Shown here: in pieces, positions 59,864-64,000 of the stretch
How positions within the stretch are numbered: the stretch's first letter is position 1
Layout of the letters: every line of letters begins with the position of its first letter
Assembly: GCA_902362715.1 (NCBI GenBank)
Contig: CABIXN010000002.1
Span: 434,001 to 498,000 of the forward strand
Source of the DNA: Lachnospiraceae bacterium
GTDB lineage: Bacteria > Bacillota > Clostridia > Lachnospirales > Lachnospiraceae
Reading direction: 5' to 3'
Length of the DNA: 64,000 nt
Program-made: the position numbers and the translations under genes
The notes under the pieces: model-generated
Seen by the model: only the letters and a program-made list of their open reading frames with translations
What the model was told of the DNA's origin: nothing
The model's database searches: none

Positions 59864-61114
59864 ATGGAGAACAGGAAGGGAAACTGGCATGGGAAAAAAC
59901 AGATTCAAATGATGATTTATTTGGGGATTGTATTGTTGATTGGGGGCTCACTGATCAGCGGCTGTACCAATACGATATTGCCGGCCATTGCAGACAAATA
60001 TCAATGGGATGTGGGGGCATTGCGTGTAATGTCTGGAGTGGCAATTATGTTTTGCGTTGGGGGGACATTTGTGTTTGGGATGGTCAGCAAAAGGAAAGGT
60101 CCTAAATTTGTTGTAGTTCTAACATTGATTTTAACGGCAGCTGTGGCAGTTGTTTATGGTTCTGCCAGTAATTATTATTTGTTTGTGGCCTGTATATTAG
60201 CCAATGGTTTTTTGGGGGGAGGATACTTTCAGGTGGGATTTAGTGCTCTGGCAGCAAATTGGTGGCCCACAAAAAAGGGAATTGTACTTGGGTATGTGAC
60301 CTGCGGAATTGTTCTTAATGATGTGCTGTGGCAGCCATTTATTCCGCTGGCCTTTCAGAAGATTGGAGTAGGAGCAACCTTAAATATTGTAGCGGTATTT
60401 ATTGCTATTGTAGCAGTCATAGGAGTTTTTTTCCTGAAAGATACTCCTGAGGCTGCTGGAGAATATCCGGATGGAGATCCTGCATTTGCTTCAACTGCAA
60501 AGTCGGTAGTTGATGAAATAGCAGTTTATAAAAGTCCATTTACACCAAAAAAGCTGTTGACCTCTCCCACTACATGGGCCATTGGTATCAGTATGGGGTG
60601 TATGTATGGCGCCGGAATGACTTTTGTTGCCTCTGTTGTCCCAAGAATCTTAAGTCTGGGTTATGATTATTCCTTTGCATCTGCAGTATTGATTGTTGCA
60701 GGTCTCGCAGGGCTGGCAGGAAGTATTTTATATGGTATTTTAGATCAGAAAATCGGAACTAAAAATACATGCGTGGTGTATGCAGCGTTATGCATTTTAA
60801 TTACCATATGCTGTCTGTTTCATGGAATTTCCGTCTGGTTTATCTGGCTGAGCGCAATTTTCTTTTTTGCTTCTAATGGGGCAATGGGGAACCTGATTCC
60901 TTCTATTGTAGCTACTAAATATGGAAGATGGGATTATTCAGCGGCTTTTGCAGTTATTGGTGCTATGTCAAGCTTTGGTTCAGCCCTTGGGGTTTTGTGT
61001 ACCGGACTGTTCACCAATTATAATGTCATGTATTTGATGGATATTGGTCTATTTATTGCAGCTTTGCTGATTTTGCTAAAGTTAAATGGAACATTAATCG
61101 GAAGACCCAATTAA
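59864..61114 (+). CDS. MFS carrier of the oxalate/formate antiporter type (416 aa)
   Basis: AAGGAGGAGG precedes the ATG. Twelve hydrophobic segments are visible, with the family-type opening SGCTNTILPAIADKYQWDVG, the GGYFQVGFSALAANWWPTKKG loop and FFLKDTPEAAGEYPDGDP in the middle loop. The OxlT-like family moves small organic acids. It is probably regulated by the divergent LysR protein. Confidence 0.85.
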   Translation: MENRKGNWHGKKQIQMMIYLGIVLLIGGSLISGCTNTILPAIADKYQWDVGALRVMSGVAIMFCVGGTFVFGMVSKRKGPKFVVVLTLILTAAVAVVYGSASNYYLFVACILANGFLGGGYFQVGFSALAANWWPTKKGIVLGYVTCGIVLNDVLWQPFIPLAFQKIGVGATLNIVAVFIAIVAVIGVFFLKDTPEAAGEYPDGDPAFASTAKSVVDEIAVYKSPFTPKKLLTSPTTWAIGISMGCMYGAGMTFVASVVPRILSLGYDYSFASAVLIVAGLAGLAGSILYGILDQKIGTKNTCVVYAALCILITICCLFHGISVWFIWLSAIFFFASNGAMGNLIPSIVATKYGRWDYSAAFAVIGAMSSFGSALGVLCTGLFTNYNVMYLMDIGLFIAALLILLKLNGTLIGRPN

Positions 61115-61132
61115 AGCAGAGGTTTAAGGAAA

Positions 61133-62038
61133 ATGAAACAGATCAGAGGTTACGTATTTACAATTGTGGCGGCGGCCGGATTCGGGGCCCAGCCCTTTCT
61201 GGCAAAATTTGTGTACAGTTATGGTGTAGGAGAAGTAATGCTTGCGTTATTGCGGGTACTGTGTATGACGCCTGTATTTGGCATCCTTGGAGTGTTAAAC
61301 AGGGAGCGTTTTAAAATCCCCGTCAGGTATATGCTCCGGATTATTCTGCTGGCGCTGACAGGAGCGGTGCTGACAACCGCGATGCTGTTTACGGCATATA
61401 ATCTTATTGATACCGGAACAGCCACCACCCTGAATTTTACATATCCAATTTTTGTCTTGCTTTTGGGGAGGGCGGCATTTAAGGTAAAAATTCAGAAACA
61501 TTCGCTGGTGAGCCTTATTATCTGTATTGCAGGAATTGTGCTGTTTGCAAATCCGTCAGGTGCGTTTTCATGGAGCGGCTTTTTTCTGTCGCTGGCTTCC
61601 GGAATAACATATGGTTTTTATGTGTTGTATCTTGATAAAAGTAAGATTATGGAACATACAGGCTTTTATACATATACATTCTATTTCTTTCTGGCGGCGT
61701 CTGTTATGCTGCTGCCCATAGCCGGATTCAGCGGAGAGTTAAACTTCATAATTCCCACAGGCGGGTGGATGTTTATTCTGCTGTTTGCCATAGATGGAGG
61801 CATTCTTGCGACTGTGTTTCTTCAGATTGGAATCCGGGAGATTGGGAGCTCAAAAGCTTCTATACTAACTGCTTTAGAACCGGTAACCAGCATTGTTCTG
61901 GGAGTTTTGTTTTTGCAGGAGAGCTTAAGTATATTTTCACTGATTGGAATTGTTCTTGTTATATTTTCTAATATTTATCTTGTGTTTGTACCTGAAAATA
62001 GAAGGAAATATTCTTCGACAGATAATAAGGTGTTCTAA
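61133..62038 (+). CDS. EamA/DMT-superfamily permease (301 aa)
   Basis: TTTAAGGAAA precedes the ATG, 18 bases after the MFS gene. Ten hydrophobic segments in two repeated EamA halves (for example TIVAAAGFGAQPFLAKFVYSYG and ALTGAVLTTAMLFTAYNLIDTG, then KASILTALEPVTSIVLGVLFL) are typical. It probably exports or takes up a metabolite; the substrate is unknown. Confidence 0.88.
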   Translation: MKQIRGYVFTIVAAAGFGAQPFLAKFVYSYGVGEVMLALLRVLCMTPVFGILGVLNRERFKIPVRYMLRIILLALTGAVLTTAMLFTAYNLIDTGTATTLNFTYPIFVLLLGRAAFKVKIQKHSLVSLIICIAGIVLFANPSGAFSWSGFFLSLASGITYGFYVLYLDKSKIMEHTGFYTYTFYFFLAASVMLLPIAGFSGELNFIIPTGGWMFILLFAIDGGILATVFLQIGIREIGSSKASILTALEPVTSIVLGVLFLQESLSIFSLIGIVLVIFSNIYLVFVPENRRKYSSTDNKVF

Positions 62039-62128
62039 GTTTTATATATAACAAAAAACTTCCGATTTTTAACAAAAAATAGCGTATTACAATCACTTTT
62101 TTTGTGCAATAATGTTCTCAACAAATTT

Positions 62129-62147
62129 GAATAATAACTAATTATTC
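62129..62147. promoter_or_regulatory. Inverted repeat upstream of the dehydrogenase gene
   Basis: GAATAAT-AACTA-ATTATTC, a perfect 7-bp dyad 65 bases before the start codon, in an A/T-rich region of about 170 bases. It may be a regulator site. Confidence 0.45.
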
Positions 62148-62211
62148 GAAAACGTCAGATTGGATAGCGCGCAGAAATTTGACAATCATGGATGGAAAAA
62201 GGAGAACAATT

Positions 62212-63267
62212 ATGAAAACAATATATGCAGAGGCACAGTTAGGAAAAGTGGTATTAAAAGAAAAAGAAATTGAAGCTCCGGGTCCTGGCCAGGTATTGTT
62301 AAAAGCTAAGTATTCTGCAATGAGTCCGGGAACAGAAAACGGTCTTTTGGGCGCTCATATCGTTCCTCTGCCCACGAGTATTGGCTATGCTATGGCGGCG
62401 GAAGTTATTGAAGTTGGTGAAGGTGTGCGGGAATTAAAGGTGGGAGACCATATAGTAACCACCGGAGAACATGCGCAGTATCTTGTTATGGATGAATTAA
62501 ACTGTACGATCTGTCCGGAGAATGTAGATTTGAAACAGGCGGCATTTTGGAATCTTGGTCATACGGGAATGTATGCTCTGCGCCGTTCGAATCTGCAGAT
62601 GGGAGAGCCCTGTGCTGTTTTGGGCCAGGGATTTGTAGGGGCCATTACAGCGCAGGCTGCTAAACTTGCAGGCGCGCTGCCGGTAATTGTTACAGATCTG
62701 GATGACGGCCGTCTGGATGCAGCAAAACAGATGGGAGTGGATATTGCAATCAATACGAAAACAGATCCTAAGGGGCTGGAACGTGAAGTTGAAAAATTAC
62801 ATCGGGGAGGACTGCCGGTTATTTTTGAGGCCACAGGAGCGAGAGGGCCGTTAATGCAGGCGGCAGAACTAATTGGAGAACGGGGACGGCTGGTTATGAT
62901 TTCACAGGTTCACGGAGAGGCTATGCCTCCCATTGATGACCCAATTATGCAAAAAGGTGCCAGCCTGATCGGTACATATGTCAATTCAAAACCATTTAAG
63001 TTAAGACGGGCGGATTTATTTATTGACGGCGTATGGCCGCCTGTTATGCATCGTGATCTTGCAAGATATGCAAACAGCGATGTATGGACCAGTGATGAAG
63101 ACATTCAGGTATTCTTAAATTTAATTGCTTACGGAAAATTGGATATTACTCCGCTGATCAGTCATGAATTTGGCTATAAAGAGATCCCAGAAGCTTATGA
63201 AAAATATGTATATCCGGAAGTTAATCCGGATATGACAGGCGGGCTGATCTCATGGGTAGAAGAGTAA
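62212..63267 (+). CDS. Zinc-type alcohol dehydrogenase-like oxidoreductase (351 aa)
   Basis: AAAGGAGAAC precedes ATG 62212; the longer frame from 62179 lacks a ribosome box. It is a medium-chain dehydrogenase with a GroES-like N-terminus (GPGQVLLKAKYSAMSPGTEN) and a Rossmann domain (CAVLGQGFVGAITAQAAKLAG, then VIVTDLDDGRLDAA). The usual catalytic Cys-His-Glu cluster near residue 40 is replaced by SPGTENG, so it may act without catalytic zinc, like some SPGTE-type sugar or aldehyde reductases. Confidence 0.85.
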   Translation: MKTIYAEAQLGKVVLKEKEIEAPGPGQVLLKAKYSAMSPGTENGLLGAHIVPLPTSIGYAMAAEVIEVGEGVRELKVGDHIVTTGEHAQYLVMDELNCTICPENVDLKQAAFWNLGHTGMYALRRSNLQMGEPCAVLGQGFVGAITAQAAKLAGALPVIVTDLDDGRLDAAKQMGVDIAINTKTDPKGLEREVEKLHRGGLPVIFEATGARGPLMQAAELIGERGRLVMISQVHGEAMPPIDDPIMQKGASLIGTYVNSKPFKLRRADLFIDGVWPPVMHRDLARYANSDVWTSDEDIQVFLNLIAYGKLDITPLISHEFGYKEIPEAYEKYVYPEVNPDMTGGLISWVEE

Positions 63268-63302
63268 ACATAGTCGAGTATTAGAAGTAAGGGAGAAAAA
63301 AG

Positions 63303-64000
63303 ATGGCTAAAAATAAAATGTTTTTAAGTAAAGCAATTTTACTCTGTATCCTTGGAGTAATCTTCATGTTCATTTTTTCCGGTCTGCAGAGTGACCAGAT
63401 TAATATTGTCCAGACATTTGTAACAGAGAAAGGCGGCGGCTGGAGTTCTGTGCAGACGCAGCTGCCAATGACTGTAGGAAATTTTGTCTGTATTATACTG
63501 ACGTTTGTATATGGATCGTTGTTTATTAAGTTTGGAGTAAAAAAACCCCTGATTGCAGTGCTGGTAATTACTGCTGTTGGTGTGCTTGGTATTGCCGGGG
63601 CTAATGGACTTGATTGTAATGGAGGGGCCGCATCCGGAAACTATATTTTGTACAGCATTTCCATGTTTGTAGTAAGATGCGGATGTATGATTTTACAGAT
63701 GGCAGGATTTCAGCTGGTAGCCAACTGGTTTATCCGCTACCGGGGACAGATTATGGGAATCGTAACGATGGGAAGTCCACTGTTCTCTGTAATTGGCACG
63801 TCTGTAATGACTTCTTTTATTTCCAAACGGCTTGGAGGCGATTACAGAATATTTTATGTGGGAATTGCAATTATAATCGTTATTTTATGTATTATCACAG
63901 CAGTTGGCATTAAAGATACGCCGGAGGAAGCAGGTTTATATCCGGATGGAGCTGATCATGCACCTACCTCAGAAGCGGTAGAAGAAGTAAAACTTTCCAT
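63303..64000 (+). CDS. Second MFS carrier, 3' end outside window
   Basis: AAGGGAGAAA precedes ATG 63303 and the frame is open to the end of the window (over 230 residues). It has the same family features as the carrier at 59864, notably GFQLVANWFIRYRGQIMGIV and IKDTPEEAGLYPDGAD. The two are diverged paralogues in one cluster, perhaps for substrate uptake and product export. Confidence 0.85.
   Translation, partial: MAKNKMFLSKAILLCILGVIFMFIFSGLQSDQINIVQTFVTEKGGGWSSVQTQLPMTVGNFVCIILTFVYGSLFIKFGVKKPLIAVLVITAVGVLGIAGANGLDCNGGAASGNYILYSISMFVVRCGCMILQMAGFQLVANWFIRYRGQIMGIVTMGSPLFSVIGTSVMTSFISKRLGGDYRIFYVGIAIIIVILCIITAVGIKDTPEEAGLYPDGADHAPTSEAVEEVKLS

Noticed and set aside
1..64000. CRISPR arrays, rRNA and tRNA genes
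   Set aside because: I found no regularly spaced direct repeats, no cas-like genes and no cloverleaf-type sequence; the MetG fragment is a protein domain, not a tRNA.

Overview
The window looks like DNA of a gut Firmicute (class Clostridia). The conjugation genes, the ribosome-protection tetracycline resistance gene, the Tn916-type integrase and the AT-leaning catabolic genes at the right end all fit a Lachnospiraceae or Ruminococcaceae-like host. No rRNA or tRNA gene is present to settle the taxon.

About 1-48,600 is the right-hand part of a large integrative and conjugative element (ICE); its left end lies outside the window. Reading rightwards: a CnaB-repeat surface adhesin with a sorting signal; a block of uncharacterised ICE proteins; a giant antirestriction-type methylase-helicase (5,626-13,290) with a TnpV-like gene nested in another frame; a DUF3991/Toprim protein and a DUF4314-DUF3846 protein; an oriT-like structure followed by MobC, relaxase, PcfB and VirD4; then VirB2-like, VirB6-like, PrgI (VirB3), VirB4, sortase B and a CHAP cell-wall hydrolase. 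A nucleotidyltransferase gene with its own consensus promoter and terminator sits between prgI and virB4. A reverse-strand SLOG gene pair follows, then XRE and Spo0A-C-like regulators.

30,993-40,823 is cargo: an SNF2 helicase, a DUF4391-ASCH fusion, a HEPN-motif protein, and a Mod methylase gene cut off after 52 codons. The cut is at the edge of a tet(W)-type resistance cassette made of a truncated SAM methyltransferase, an XRE-membrane protein, tet(W) with its attenuator leader, and fragments of a kinase-like gene and an HxlR gene. 40,865-48,604 is the control and recombination module: ImmA/IrrE proteases, an XRE repressor divergent from a UmuC/DinB polymerase, a Com-like zinc ribbon, a sigma-like factor, a MazF-zinc ribbon protein, four tandem excisionase-like proteins and a tyrosine integrase.

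Directly after the integrase lies a separated C-terminal tRNA-binding domain of methionyl-tRNA synthetase, so the ICE may have inserted in or beside metG. 49,600-56,600 is a scrapyard of other mobile DNA: an antitoxin with a deleted toxin, a fused relic of a second ICE (Cys-rich protein plus PrgI), a lantibiotic immunity lipoprotein with its two-component system but no transporter, a DUF262-HNH (GmrSD-like) nuclease and a GNAT acetyltransferase. From 56,900 on the DNA looks chromosomal: an amidohydrolase, a LysR regulator with a perfect operator-like dyad, two related MFS carriers, an EamA permease and a zinc-type alcohol dehydrogenase, probably one small-molecule catabolic cluster.
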